Assembly: GCF_000400465.1 (NCBI RefSeq)
Contig: NW_008806297.1
Span: 1 to 64,000 of the forward strand
Origin: Wallemia ichthyophaga EXF-994
Lineage: Eukaryota; Basidiomycota; Wallemiomycetes; Wallemiales; Wallemiaceae
Reading direction: 5' to 3'
DNA length: 64,000 nt
A model generated the notes under the pieces. It searched no databases, was not told where the DNA came from, and saw only the letters and a list, made by a program, of their open reading frames with translations. The number at the start of each line of letters is the position of its first letter. Position 1 is the stretch's first letter. A program made the position numbers and the translations under genes. Shown here one piece after another: positions 52,822 to 63,850 of this stretch.

Positions 52822-55800
52822 TTAGAGTTCCTCGTCTTCAAGCAGAGCAGGCTTGATCATACCCGGTACTGCATTTCTAGCAGCTTCACGTTGTTTTCTA
52901 TCCTCCTCTTGTTGCTCGAATTCTATTGCAGCAGCGCCTGGAGCATTTGCCTGATCTATCGCTGGAGCACCTGCATGATCACCTTGTAATTCTTTCAATT
53001 GGATCAAGAAGTCTCTCAAATGTAATTTGAATTTAGCAGGGTCTTCATTCAATTCGAATAATCCGGTAACGAATGATTGGATTTGTACTGGTTGCAAGTG
53101 AGGGAAGGCATTTGCTAAGAGGTTGGCTGAGTAATCTCTAACGAAAATAGCATTGCTTGTTGATGGGTCCACCTGTGCAGGATCGTAAAGTGGTGCTGAA
53201 ATTGAGTTCGAGGCTACCAATCCGTATAATCTAGCCAACAAGGTTGATTGCAACTTGAATCCACTCTTATGATCCGAGTCTGTAAGAACATAGAACGAGT
53301 CTTGCAATATACTCAGGTAGTATGTTTGGAAGAATGCATTTGCAACACCTTGATCTGTCTTCAGAACGTTGTCAATAACCTCAAGCGCCAAGTAAAGACC
53401 AGTGTCAGCAATATCACGCATAGTGTGCTTGATAGCCCATACGACGGAGTCCATTGTCAGCTTGAATTGAGATGGAGGAAGTTGTAAGAGTGCTGTGAGG
53501 TGTGTTAAAATTACGCATATCGCTTTATACCAACTTACCTGGGAAACAGTGCTTGTTGATTGCCCTCAACAAGGTAAAGAAACCAACACGATGTTCAGGG
53601 AATTCAGCAAAGTCCTGATTGATCATGCTGAGTGTACATTCGAAGATAGCATCTAGAATTGGTGGTACTTGATCTGTAAGCAGTGGTCCAAGCTTATTCA
53701 CAATTGTAGCAGTAACATTGAGAACTTCAGCATCTCTTGCTGATGGAACGTTGCGATTATAGTCCAACAAGATGGCCTCAAGCAATGGTGGAATAAAGTT
53801 GGCAATGACAAACTCCAAATCTTCAGCCTTCTTGATGTAGGTTTCAACCAGCCTCAAAACTTCCTTTTTGATTGTTCTCAATCCTCTAACCTTTGGTGTT
53901 TTGGTAGCGATGATGCCTTCAACAGCAACTGTCTCGCTGATAACACCACTAACAGCTTTATACAGACCAAGCATATCCATGTAGATTCTAGCAATCTGTG
54001 GAAGGTAGAAGCTGCCGATGGACATACATGCTGATACGTTAGTCTTGAGTACGTTTGAAAGGATCTTGATGTTTTCTGGTACTGAAAGCACATCAACATT
54101 ACTTGCGGCTTGCTGCATTAGAGAGTCCCAAGCGTTGTTTGGCATATCCATAAGCTTGGCAATGAGATTCTCTTGCACAGGCTTGTTTGGTTGAGCTGAG
54201 ATCATTTGTCCAATGGCCTCGTAGAAAGTGTGGACTTGTTGAGGAGCCAAGTCTATTGTGATACGATGAAGATTACGGAGAATTTCATCAATGAATGGTT
54301 CTTGTTCAGCTGATTGTTGCATCACAAAGTGCTTTCTACACTTTTGAGCTATCTTGATAAAAGTATCGCAAGCCATATCTTGAACACCTTCATGAGTTTC
54401 GTGCATGAATTCAAATAACTTGTTGACGACAGTCTTCAAGAACTTCCAGTGAGCTTTGAGGAAGCGTGGGTATTGACCGACGATGTACATGATATCTGAA
54501 GCAACGACGGCTTTGTTGTCCTTACCACGCTTAATCTCACATAGACCAAGAAGATCTTTGATAACTGTAACCAAGAATCTTTTCTCCGTATCCTCGTTCA
54601 TCGCACCAGAAATACTACCAATTGCCCAACAAAGAGTGTTGAGATTTGACCAAGACCATTCCGAGCCATCTACCTGTTTTGCGAGCTTCTCAGTCATGAT
54701 TTGTTCGGTATCATAAACGTCCAAGTGAGTCAAATAAACGAGAACACCTTTCATTTCTTTGTAAAGGAGAATGGTATCAGATTCTTTAAGGAACTCCCTA
54801 ACAATTTCACCCTCGTCGTTCTCAACGATTAACACTTCTTCTGGCTTAACCATTCTTTCGATCATGACTAAACGGAGATTAGAGAGGACTTCACTGTAGA
54901 TATTTTTGCGAAGATTCTGACCACTCGCTGCACCAGCAACGTTCATATTCAAACCAAGAAGGGGGTTCATTCCAGCCATTGGCAATTGTTGCACCTCATC
55001 GTAGAGTTCCGCGACTAGGACTGTCCAGTATTCTAAAGCGATTTTGAATATTTCACGCTCTGGAACCTGAGATATTTTGACGAGGTAAAGGTGGGCGTTG
55101 AGAAGGACGTCTTTGTTTTCTGGCGTTTCAACGAGTGAGAGGTGAGATCTAAGGAAGTTTGTGAGGAAAAGTGCGAGGTTAAGGATGAGTTCTTGGTCAG
55201 AATCGTTGGAAGATTCGTATGCACCAGCGATATCAGTTGATGGAGGGATCATTTTGTTAACAATAGTCATGACCATGTTGAACAGGATAACAAACTTGGC
55301 ATCATACTCTGGAGTGACCTTAAGAGCGCCAATTTCAGCAAGACATTTGAAAGTAACGTTTCTAAAGTCTTGTACTTCCAAGAATCTAGATATAAGCATA
55401 TCGATGATATTGGTTTCGAATATGTAACCCAATGGAATCCAGTTGAGGAATTTGAGGAGAGTTTCAAGTGTGGCTTTGATAAGTGATGGCTTTACAGCTT
55501 TCTCAAGAACTTCAGAGCATAATTGGAATATTTCTGAGAACTCTCCACACATGGAGTTTTTCAGTGCTTTTGTCTTTGCTTGAGTCATTTGCTCAGCGGA
55601 GAAATCGAATATTTCCTCAGAAAGAAGCTTAAGGATGACCATATTATTCTCGCAAAGGCTGAGATTAGATTTTGAGGATGTAACGATCTCTGGTATGAAT
55701 GACGGCCAATCCTTAGGCCAGGCTTGTTTGAGGATCTTACAGGATGATTAGCGGGAATAAATACACGCACATTAACCACTCACCTGCACCAAAATAAGAT

Positions 55801-56350
55801 TGAGCTTGTTGAGATACGTCTTCTCTCTACGCATCGTCATTTCATCCTCTGAAGTCTTTATGACGGCGTTTACGACAAAGTTACGGATTCCTTGCTGCTG
55901 TTCAACGGGGAGGACCTTCCACTTTGTTTGAATGAGCTTTTCCAAGATTTGTAAGCCAATGTACTTGAGGTGTTAGTGTCAGCGAGGATGGAGTATATGT
56001 GTGGCTATGAACCCACTTTAGTCTGTGGACTCGGGCTCAATTCGAGTATCGCAGGCACTCTTTGCCACGAGTCTGGATGATCCTGTTTGATAGGGGTAAG
56101 CTGTGAAGGCTTGAATCGCATCAAACTAACTTGAAATTGCGTGAGTACGCGCTGTGCCATTTGTTGCTACGTCTTGTAAGCGTTTGTCGCAAACTCCAAC
56201 CAAAATCTCACCTCCTGGCCTGCACCGGCAAAGAACGCAGCAACAACACGATCTAGCAATCCAACGTCGATATCTTGACTAAAATCAAGAATTGACTTGT
56301 AATTCTCATCAGTTTTGGCTTATTTCCATTTTCAGTGAACTCACGTCCAT
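52822..56350 (-). CDS. CRM1: Nuclear export receptor exportin-1
   Basis: Exons 56350-56345, 56295-56212, 56166-56131, 56082-56017, 55963-55784, 55735-53539 and 53492-52822 sum to 3240 nt, 1079 residues, the normal Crm1 length. The start is MDSILDFSQDIDVGLLDRVV. Later segments are VQILKQAWPKDWPSFIPEIV, MVILKLLSEEIFDFSAEQMT, TLLKFLNWIPLGYIFETNII, DIMYIVGQYPRFLKAHWKFL and FMHETHEGVQDMACDTFIKI. The NES groove keeps the Cys in DLLGLCEIKRGKDNKA, the residue modified by leptomycin B, so the protein should be drug-sensitive. Crm1 exports NES cargo with RanGTP. The first exon codes only two residues. Six introns are 45-53 nt; five of them crowd the first 600 bp. The gene starts 91 bp after the tubulin stop codon. 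Confidence 0.94.
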
Positions 56351-56441
56351 CTCTCTCTTGAGCGCAGGAAATAAAGCAGTGATTCTACACGCGTATAAGC
56401 CTAAACGGAAAATATAAGTAATTACAAAAAAATAATTAACT

Positions 56442-58032
56442 CTACTCTTCAACTACCTCCTCCTCGTAATACTCTTCGTCGTAGTCCTCAGCTCCCGCGT
56501 TTTCGTATTGTTGATACTCGGCAATCAGATCCATCAAGTTTGACTCAGCTTCTGTGAATTCCATTTCATCCATTCCTGTGTATGGATTGTTAGCTAGTTA
56601 CTATATATACGCATCCCCACTCACCTTCTCCCGTGTACCAGTGCAAGTACGCTCTTCTCTTCAACATGGCACTAAACATTGTGGCGTTTCTATGGAATAG
56701 ATCTTGAACCGATGTTGTATTGGCGATGAATGTACCTCCGGTCTTGGAATCTATTGGTGATACGCTGCAGTGTGAAGTGAGAACCTGTATTTTGTTAGTT
56801 GTGTCACCTTATCTATAACCACATCAAACCCACGTTATGTGGAATCCACTCAACAAATTGATCTGCATTCTTAGCTTGATATGCCATTATAGTGTCCTCG
56901 ATATCGCGCATACCCATTGGTCCTTGGTAGAGTGCTGCTGCTGTCATATATCTACCGTACTTTGGTATTTGAGCAAGCATATTGTTGCTGTCAAATAAGC
57001 TAGCGGTGAGATCCTGAATGTTAGTTGACTGGTAGGATCTGTTCCTAACGCTCGATAATGGAGCAATTGCTGTGCACAAAAAGTGTAATCTTGGGAAAGG
57101 TATCATGTTCACGGCGAGCTTTCTTAAATCGGAGTTGAGCTGAGATGGGAATCTCAATGATGTTGAAACACCTGCCATTGCTCTAGCAATCAGACCGTTA
57201 AGGCTGTCGTAGTTTGGTGAATCAGTTTTAAGTGTGTTCTGGCAAATTCTGTATAGCGCCTCGTTGTCCAACATGAAAGTCAAGTCTGAGTTTTCAATTA
57301 ACTGATTTGTTGCAAGTACTGCGTTGTATGGCTCAACCACAGTGTCTGATACCTTTGGGGATGGGATGATAGAGAATGTGGACATCATACGATCGGGGAA
57401 CTCCTCACGAAGCTTGCTCATGAGCAGAGTACCTAAACCAGAACCTGTACCACCGCCAAGGGAATGATTAAGCTGGAATCCCTGTAGACAGTCTGTGTTC
57501 TCTGCTTCACGACGCGTAATATCGAGAATCTGATCGACGAGTTCAGCACCCTCTGTGTAGTAACCTTTACCGAAGTTATTTCCAGCGCCAGATTGTCCGT
57601 TAACGAAGCTATTTGGGGAGAAGAGGCCACCGATGTTGGAGTGCCTGAGGACCTGGAATGTTAACTAAGCGGGGTGCTATACGGGACAGAGGCAACGAAC
57701 CTCCATAGTATTAGGCTCTAGATCCACGTTAACGCTTCTTGGAACGTAGCGCGTCTTGCCATCATGTGCAACCTCGTTGAAATAGACGTTCAGTCTCTCA
57801 GTCTGTATATCTGTAGTATCTGGCTTGAGGTGGCCATCTTCGGTGAGGCCATGCTCGATAAGGAGCGTCTCCCAGAACGATCTGCTAACTTGGTTACCTG
57901 CGCTGTGTGAGAGGTGTGTGCGCGTACATGTGCTGTGTACAACTCACCTGCTTGTCCAGCCTGTGGAAGTTAGTGGCGCGTAAATAAGACTACAAATCTA
58001 CTCACAGATATATTGATCAATTCACGTGGCAT
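56442..58032 (-). CDS. Divergent beta-tubulin
   Basis: Exons 58032-58006, 57960-57948, 57897-57701, 57652-56834, 56784-56625 and 56575-56442 sum to 1350 nt, 449 residues. The protein is beta-type throughout: [99 protein letters not shown] and [18 protein letters not shown]. The C-terminus is acidic with Tyr ([15 protein letters not shown]). Several otherwise fixed residues differ. The start is MPRELINI (usually MREI). GQCGNQ reads GQAGNQ, so the nucleotide-contacting Cys12 is Ala. The segment NSDETF reads NSDLTF, replacing the benzimidazole-site Glu198 by Leu. All GTPase loops remain. I infer a functional, diverged second beta-tubulin isotype. CRM1 follows 91 bp downstream. Confidence 0.9.
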
Positions 58033-58113
58033 TTCCTTTGTTTTGCTTGATTTATGGGTGTTGGGAAGCGGGAGCACGCGTCAATCCACACATGTTGGAT
58101 ATCAAATCAAAAC

Positions 58114-59799
58114 TTAACAAACATTTATCTTTCTGTCTAAATATCTTATCATTTCTGGTTTGAGCTGGCTTATATCTGTAGCACCGAGCAAACGAAGCCC
58201 CGTTGCCAATTCTTCTTCTAGAACTGCTTCATGTGTTAGCTGTATTTTTACGCGTCGTCAAACTTACTCTGCACCGCTCTCACTACACCCTGCTCTCCAT
58301 ATGCACTTTGTGCGTACAGGAATGGTCTCCCTAAACCAACTCCTTTAGCTCCCAAACAAAGCGCCTTGAGAACGTCTGTCCCGCGTCTTACTCCACCATC
58401 TACATACACCTCCAGCTCATCGAAGACTTCTGGCGCCTCCTCGCGTATCTCCCTCAGTACATCCACCGAAGCAGGCGCGAAATTGAGCTGTCTGCCGCCG
58501 TGATTGGATAGCACTATAGCCTTGACACCAGACTTGGCTGCGAGTTTAGCATCTTGGACCGACTGCACGCCCTTGATGATGATCGGGAGGTCTGTGACTG
58601 ATTTCAGCCACTCGACATCCTTCCAGGACAGATCTGCTGCCTGATAGCCACTGATTGCCTGTGCCACTCCCTTCGTACCTCCGTCCTCGTCGTCGAAGTC
58701 GCCCTTGGCGCGCAGATCTCTCTCGCGCTTTCCCGGTACTGGAGCGTCGACGGTGAACATGATTCCATTCAGCTTGAGCTGTTCCACCTTGCGTACTATT
58801 TCCAAGCTCTTCTGCCTATCCCAATTGAGGTAGAGCTGGAAGATAAGTGGTTGGCCCTCGCTCCTCGCGTCGCACATTTCCTCCAGAGTGCAGCTAGCGT
58901 TGCTGGAGATGCCCTGGACGATACCGGTCTGCGCAGCGCCCTTGGTGAGGTTAATTTCGCCTAGCGGGTGACCGAGTCGGGCCATCGCTGCTGGACTGAT
59001 GAAGATAGGCAGTGCACTCTTCGCGCCCATCACCACAGTACTGAGGTCGATCGAGGAGATGTCGACGAGCACACGCGGCCTGAACCAGTACCGCTTCCAC
59101 GCATCGACATTCTCCCGCAGCGTGTTCTCGTCGTCCCCCGCACTCGAGTAGTATGCGTACGCCGTATTGGGCAATATCTGTGTAGCGAGCTTCTCGAAAT
59201 CCTCCAGAGACACCATCGCGCCGAGAGGCGGGAGGTGCTCTCTAGCCGCGCGTATCCTGCGTTGCTCGTCATTCTCCTCGTCCTCAATCTCGGGCAGACT
59301 CGTTGGATCGACAGCGCCGAGATGGCATTCCGGGGCCAAATTGTTCTCTATAGTTCCCTTTGGATGTATGGGCGCGTAGAGCTGTGTAGCGTCTTTGCCT
59401 GAGTTTTTCACTATCACTTTGGCTCCACCCGGATGTGAAGCAAGGAAATCAGTTACGCTGGGGAAATGTGAGTGAAATATCGAGAATCCGCACGCTATCC
59501 ACCCACTCATATACCTGTCCATCGATAATCACCCAGCACGATTCTGCGCTGTTGTGCTTCTCGATCTCCTCGTACGCTATGTAGCGCGCTTTGGCGGGGT
59601 TTGCGAGTGATATGGCCTCTTGGGGAATATTCTGGGCGTCTGAATCCAGCGACAGCTTCGATGCTGTCACGGCGAATGTGAATGCCAGTCCTGCGCTGCA
59701 TAACAGGCCGTATCTAATCGGCGGTGGGCGTGCTGTACTGATACGCCTGATTGCCGGGCGTAGGAGTTGTTTAGTCGCTGCTGCTCTATTCATCATCAT
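58114..59799 (-). CDS. CYB2: L-lactate dehydrogenase (cytochrome b2)
   Basis: Exons 59799-59507, 59457-58268 and 58226-58114 (introns 49 and 41 nt) encode 531 residues. A basic presequence with a hydrophobic sorting segment (YGLLCSAGLAFTFAVTASKL) targets the intermembrane space. The cytochrome b5 domain has SAESCWVIIDGQ, VYDVTDFLASHPGGAKVIVK and the second heme His in YAPIHPKGTIE. The FMN domain has TAYAYYSSAGDDENTLREN, PIFISPAAMARLGHP, KAIVLSNHGGRQLNFAPASV (catalytic His) and YVDGGVRRGTDVLKALCLGA. The enzyme oxidises L-lactate and passes electrons to cytochrome c. The first intron cuts VYD-VTDF, so the heme domain needs splicing. It is divergent from the gene at 59975. Confidence 0.93.
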
Positions 59800-59974
59800 C
59801 GTTGGTTGGCTACGCGGTGCCTCTACCGATCTGAAATCATGTCGATGATGTCGATGCGATTATCGCGGACCGGAATCCGCTGGCGAATGAGGGAGCAGCT
59901 ATTGAGCAGCCAAAAGCAAATCCTGAAAATTGCATTGGAATTCTCTCGCATTCTCCCCTTCTTACCAAACGCCC

Positions 59975-60703
59975 ATGTCGAATAAGTTGCGTTTGGTGGC
60001 GTTGCCGATCAAGGCAACAACAGCGACAACGGCCACGCCGCAAATCACGCTTCTCTCCCAGCCGCCTACTGTGGCGCTGCAGGAGAACTACCTCACCAAG
60101 ACGATCAACTGGTGCGATAGGCAGTGGAACAAGCTGAGTGATTCGGCAGACGGTCACTGGAAGAAGCGCGTGTGGAATGGTGGCGAGAGCGTAATGGATA
60201 GAGTGCCATACACGGAATGGGCGCTAAAACACATAGAGCCTGGCCAGAGCGTGGCCCCTAACAGCACCCACAAACTGGACATCCTCTACCCCAAATCGGT
60301 GATATCAGACAAAGACCTGCTCAACATGGTCAAAGCGAGTTTTATCAGCAGAGCCGCTAGACATCGCAGATCCATGTGGATAGCCCTCTTCATCGCTCCA
60401 ATCACCCTCCCCGTTGCTATCATACCCGTAGTGCCGAATCTCCCGCTTTTCTATGTCCTCTGGAGAGCCTGGTCGCATTGGCGAGCTCATCGCGGAGCTG
60501 TCTATTTGGGCAGACTACTCGCTAACAACCAACTCAACCCGCGTGAGTCGGACGAGCTGGATCGGTTCATATCAACCCACCCCAATCTCACTACTAAGGA
60601 TATCAACACCCTTTCGAAAATACTCAAACTCCCGCCGCAAGCAACCCTCGAAGCCCATAGAGCAGTGAAGCAGATCGATAGCGATAGCAAGAGGCAAGAG
60701 TAG
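59975..60703 (+). CDS. Mitochondrial K+/H+ exchange-related protein
   Basis: An intronless protein of 242 residues; the ATG at 59975 gives MSNKLRLVALPIKATT, while the open frame upstream lacks an ATG. The body fits the fungal family Mit_KHE1 (yeast YDL183c/Mrs7-Ylh47-linked K+/H+ exchange): WCDRQWNKLSDSADGHWKKR, VPYTEWALKHIEPGQ and the hydrophobic stretch ALFIAPITLPVAIIPVVPNL followed by PLFYVLWRAWSHWRAHRGA. The end is basic and helical. These proteins support K+/H+ exchange over the inner mitochondrial membrane, but which subunit carries the ion is not settled. Its promoter is shared with CYB2 in a 175-bp divergent spacer. Confidence 0.78.
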   Translation: MSNKLRLVALPIKATTATTATPQITLLSQPPTVALQENYLTKTINWCDRQWNKLSDSADGHWKKRVWNGGESVMDRVPYTEWALKHIEPGQSVAPNSTHKLDILYPKSVISDKDLLNMVKASFISRAARHRRSMWIALFIAPITLPVAIIPVVPNLPLFYVLWRAWSHWRAHRGAVYLGRLLANNQLNPRESDELDRFISTHPNLTTKDINTLSKILKLPPQATLEAHRAVKQIDSDSKRQE

Positions 60704-60823
60704 ACGATAATTTATGAATGACGTTATTTGCATTGGTATATCATGGTAGTCCATGTGATAGTTATAGTTACAGTGTTTGTGATATTTATAGTGATAGTGT
60801 CAGTGGTAGTGTCAGACAGTGTC

Positions 60824-62633
60824 TTATACTACCTCCATCCAACCCAGCTCCACACATCTAAATAGAGCGTCTTTGTTGAACTGCGCTGCATTGTAACCCA
60901 CTATTTCTGCCCAGTTGATGGGCATCTTCTCGCGCTTTTTGCTTGCCTTCCACTTACCCGCATCCTTGACTCCCTGCCAGAGAAGAAATACGCGTCCTGT
61001 TATTTCGGGCGTTGGTCGAATTGCAAGCGATGCAGCTGGTTCGTAGAAGTCTGGTGTTGTGTGTTTAGTGGATGCGGTTGAGTATGACTGTGTCTCACCT
61101 TGGGGTAGGAATCTAAAAGCGATGTGTGGATATCTAAGTAAATGTGGGCTGTTGTGTGTTAGAGTGTGTGTTTAATAAAGGCTTCTCCCCACGCACACTA
61201 TATCAGCCATGAAGCTGGTTCTCACCAGCGGATTAATCTGGAATTGCTCATTGAGTATCTTGTCCAATCTAGTCGCAAAGTCTTTTGTAGGGACGAGAAC
61301 GCCGTTGTAGTCCACCAGATCTGGATTCGCAGGGTCGAATGGTGTCTTGTCATCCGGCGACAGACGTGCAGTGCCAGGTTCAGGACTGTAATTGAGATTG
61401 AGTTTTGAATGAGAGGAACACACAACCCCACTCACACAGCCTCCCAAGACAATCCAGCAGTCTTGCTTCCGCTAACCACATCCTCAACTACGCCTCCAGG
61501 TCCAACACGCAGGAAAAACCCAACTGTCTGCTTCCCGTTCTCTTTCTTGATTTCCGAGGTGGGCCATGTCGACACACACTTCCACGAGCTGGCGAGGCAA
61601 ATCTCCAAAGTCAGGAACTGCTCTATGGGCGAGAAGAGCTGTATGAATGGCTTGCTGGAACAGGAGCGCATTTGAACTGTCTTGACTTGACCACTAGCGC
61701 TTGTAAGGTTGGAGAAGTTGAGGCCTGGTTGGATGTGAGATTGTCTTGGTTATTGGGTGTGTATGAAAATTTTACACACCCGACTCTATCTCTTTCCCGT
61801 GGAAGTTAATCCTGCCTTCCGCATCTGTCTTTGATTTGATAGTGAGCTGGCCCAGGAAATTACCGGCGATGGTCTGTCCACCCTGGCTTTGCGACCAGTC
61901 CATGTTAACCTGCGGGGTGAGTAGGGCAGCTTGTGCGTGTACGGACACACCTCCGGTAAAGCCTTTGTGTTCAATCTGAACATTTTCCCTTTGGCATTCT
62001 CAACAGTGATACCGATCTGAGTCCGCGGTCAGCCACTCAACAGTCTCTCCACGGCCAACTCCACTCACAGGCACAGGCTCGGGAGGCGGCGGTGGTGCTT
62101 CTATCCGACAGAAGCGGGGAGTCAATCGATCGCGCAGAGCAGACAGACACCACTTACTCTCCTCGGCGACGTGCGTATCTTTAGTAGCATAGACCTGGAT
62201 CTCGGTGCGCAAAACGCTCTGTGTCGGCTGTCAGTGGGGGTGTCACGGAGAAGCCTCAGTCGAACCTTGCCCATTTTCACTACCTGATACACAGCGTCGT
62301 CGCCCAGTATGATAAGGTCGCCCTGCGCCGTGTTTGCGAGGTACCCGGGCGCCTCTTTCTTCTGCACGTGGCTAAGATACGAGTGGATTGTTCGGAGCGG
62401 GCTCACCTTTACGCCCAATCTGAAAACAAGGTTGTTGGGTATACACCATCGCTCTCCCGCCGATGCCATCGCTTCCTGTGGGCCGTTAGTCGTTCTCCTG
62501 TGTTTGGCGCATAGCCCACTGAGAGGGTGTTCGGGAGGGCGCAGGCGAGGTCTCTGCCACTCGCGCTGACGATCAGGATGCCGGGTGCTGGCTGTGGCTG
62601 TGGCTGTGATCCTGAAGGCATCATCGTCGGCAT
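60824..62633 (-). CDS. Unrecognised 11-exon gene
   Basis: Eleven exons: 62633-62520, 62475-62407, 62361-62266, 62218-62158, 62100-62069, 62016-61951, 61909-61780, 61724-61436, 61385-61197, 61148-61099 and 61050-60824, summing to 1323 nt, 440 residues. All junctions are GT-AG with matching phase (introns 36-57 nt). The product starts MPTMMPSGSQPQPQPAPG and includes NNLVFRLGVKKKEAPGYLAN, GDLIILGDDAVYQVVKMGK, MDWSQSQGGQTIAGNFLGQL, EICLASSWKCVSTWPTSEIK, KTPFDPANPDLVDYNGVLVP, TKDFATRLDKILNEQFQINP and YPHIAFRFLPQDFYEP, ending CVELGWMEVV. It has no signal peptide or membrane helix and looks like a folded soluble protein of mostly beta structure with a helical late part. I do not recognise the family. 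The ATG at 62633 is the first in frame. Confidence 0.7.
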
Positions 62634-62942
62634 GGGCTGGAATTGGTAGTTAAGCACTGCCAATCACACAGTTAACGTCAGCTGGGCGCTTCTCAGAGGC
62701 TACAACGCACTCAGTTAGGCGATATCGAGTGTGATGATACAATTTGGTGTGATTGCGCGGAAACATCATGTCTGATGCTACACGTTGAGGTCTTTGCAGG
62801 GATTACAAGCATTGCAAACAGCCAATGACCTTGCCAACAAGTACTTTATATTTTATTCAATTTATTTTTTCCCAATTTTTATATTTTACATGGTCCGATT
62901 TACCATTACCGAATCTCTGATCAATATCTTATCAATCCAGCC
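62634..62942. promoter_or_regulatory. Divergent promoter of the 11-exon gene and HMX1
   Basis: 309 bp between the two start codons. The right half is very T-rich on the plus strand (near 62845-62890), as in many fungal promoters. No specific factor site is claimed. Confidence 0.55.
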
Positions 62943-63797
62943 ATGAACCCCGCGGAAATTGACAAGACACCAGCGTCAAAGCTCCTCAAATCGGGCACTC
63001 AGATAGCGCACGATCTAGTGGCCGAGTCACCAACGGCGATGAGGCTGCTCAGTGCACAGATGCCTTTCTCCACGTTTGTTAAATACACAATATGGCTTCA
63101 TGAGCTGTACGACACGCTCGAGACGTCGATACAGAAGCTCAGTAGCGATCCACACCTGTCACCGCTGAGCAGATTAGACGTGCTAGCCCGAGCACCGGCT
63201 TTGAAGGGCGACCTGACAAACCTGCTATCGCCCTCGATGAGAGAGAGAGTTCTCTTGAAAGGGGATGTGAGTTGGCGCGACCATCCTTTTGCGAAAGCGG
63301 TCCTGTGTCAGCTTCCTAGCAGTCTCGAGAACTATCGAGAGCGGATCAGGACAGCTAGCGGGCTGCAGCTCGCTGGACACGCCTATGTGCGATACTTGGG
63401 CGATCTAAGTGGTGGTCAGATCATACAGAGGAAGCTGGGTAAGGCGTACAAGCTGGAGGAGCTCGACGCGAAGCAGTTCTATGATTTCCCCCCGCTCGAT
63501 CCTGCTCAAGAATACCCAGCTAACGCGGCTCAAGTGAAGAAGATCAAAAGCTGGTTCAGAAGATCACTCGACATAATCGCGCAGTCGGTGGAAGAGAAGA
63601 CGATACTGATCGATGAAGCTAGCAAGTCATTCATATTCAACAGCGACTTGTTTATCGACTTGGAGAAGCATACAGTGGTAGCACCGGAACTGAACCAGTC
63701 AGGTAAGGAGCCAGTGGAAGAATCAATCAGAATGAGCTATGTTAGAGTACTGGTTGCGTTATTACTGCTTGTTGTCATCGGATACTGGGTATTGTAA
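62943..63797 (+). CDS. HMX1: Heme oxygenase, tail-anchored
   Basis: An intronless 284-residue protein. The proximal-helix region is KSGTQIAHDLVAESPTAMRL, whose His is the likely heme ligand. Next come FVKYTIWLHELYDTLE and the family signature GHAYVRYLGDLSGGQIIQRK on the distal side. The C-terminal ~20 residues (VRVLVALLLLVVIGYWVL) form a tail anchor, as in yeast Hmx1 and animal HO-1, placing the enzyme on the ER. It opens heme to biliverdin, CO and Fe2+ for iron recycling. The ATG at 62943 follows a T-rich leader. Confidence 0.93.
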   Translation: MNPAEIDKTPASKLLKSGTQIAHDLVAESPTAMRLLSAQMPFSTFVKYTIWLHELYDTLETSIQKLSSDPHLSPLSRLDVLARAPALKGDLTNLLSPSMRERVLLKGDVSWRDHPFAKAVLCQLPSSLENYRERIRTASGLQLAGHAYVRYLGDLSGGQIIQRKLGKAYKLEELDAKQFYDFPPLDPAQEYPANAAQVKKIKSWFRRSLDIIAQSVEEKTILIDEASKSFIFNSDLFIDLEKHTVVAPELNQSGKEPVEESIRMSYVRVLVALLLLVVIGYWVL

Positions 63798-63850
63798 AGT
63801 AAATTGTGTTTTGTCTGCGTTTACCTTTTTCACTTTGCACACTCACTACG

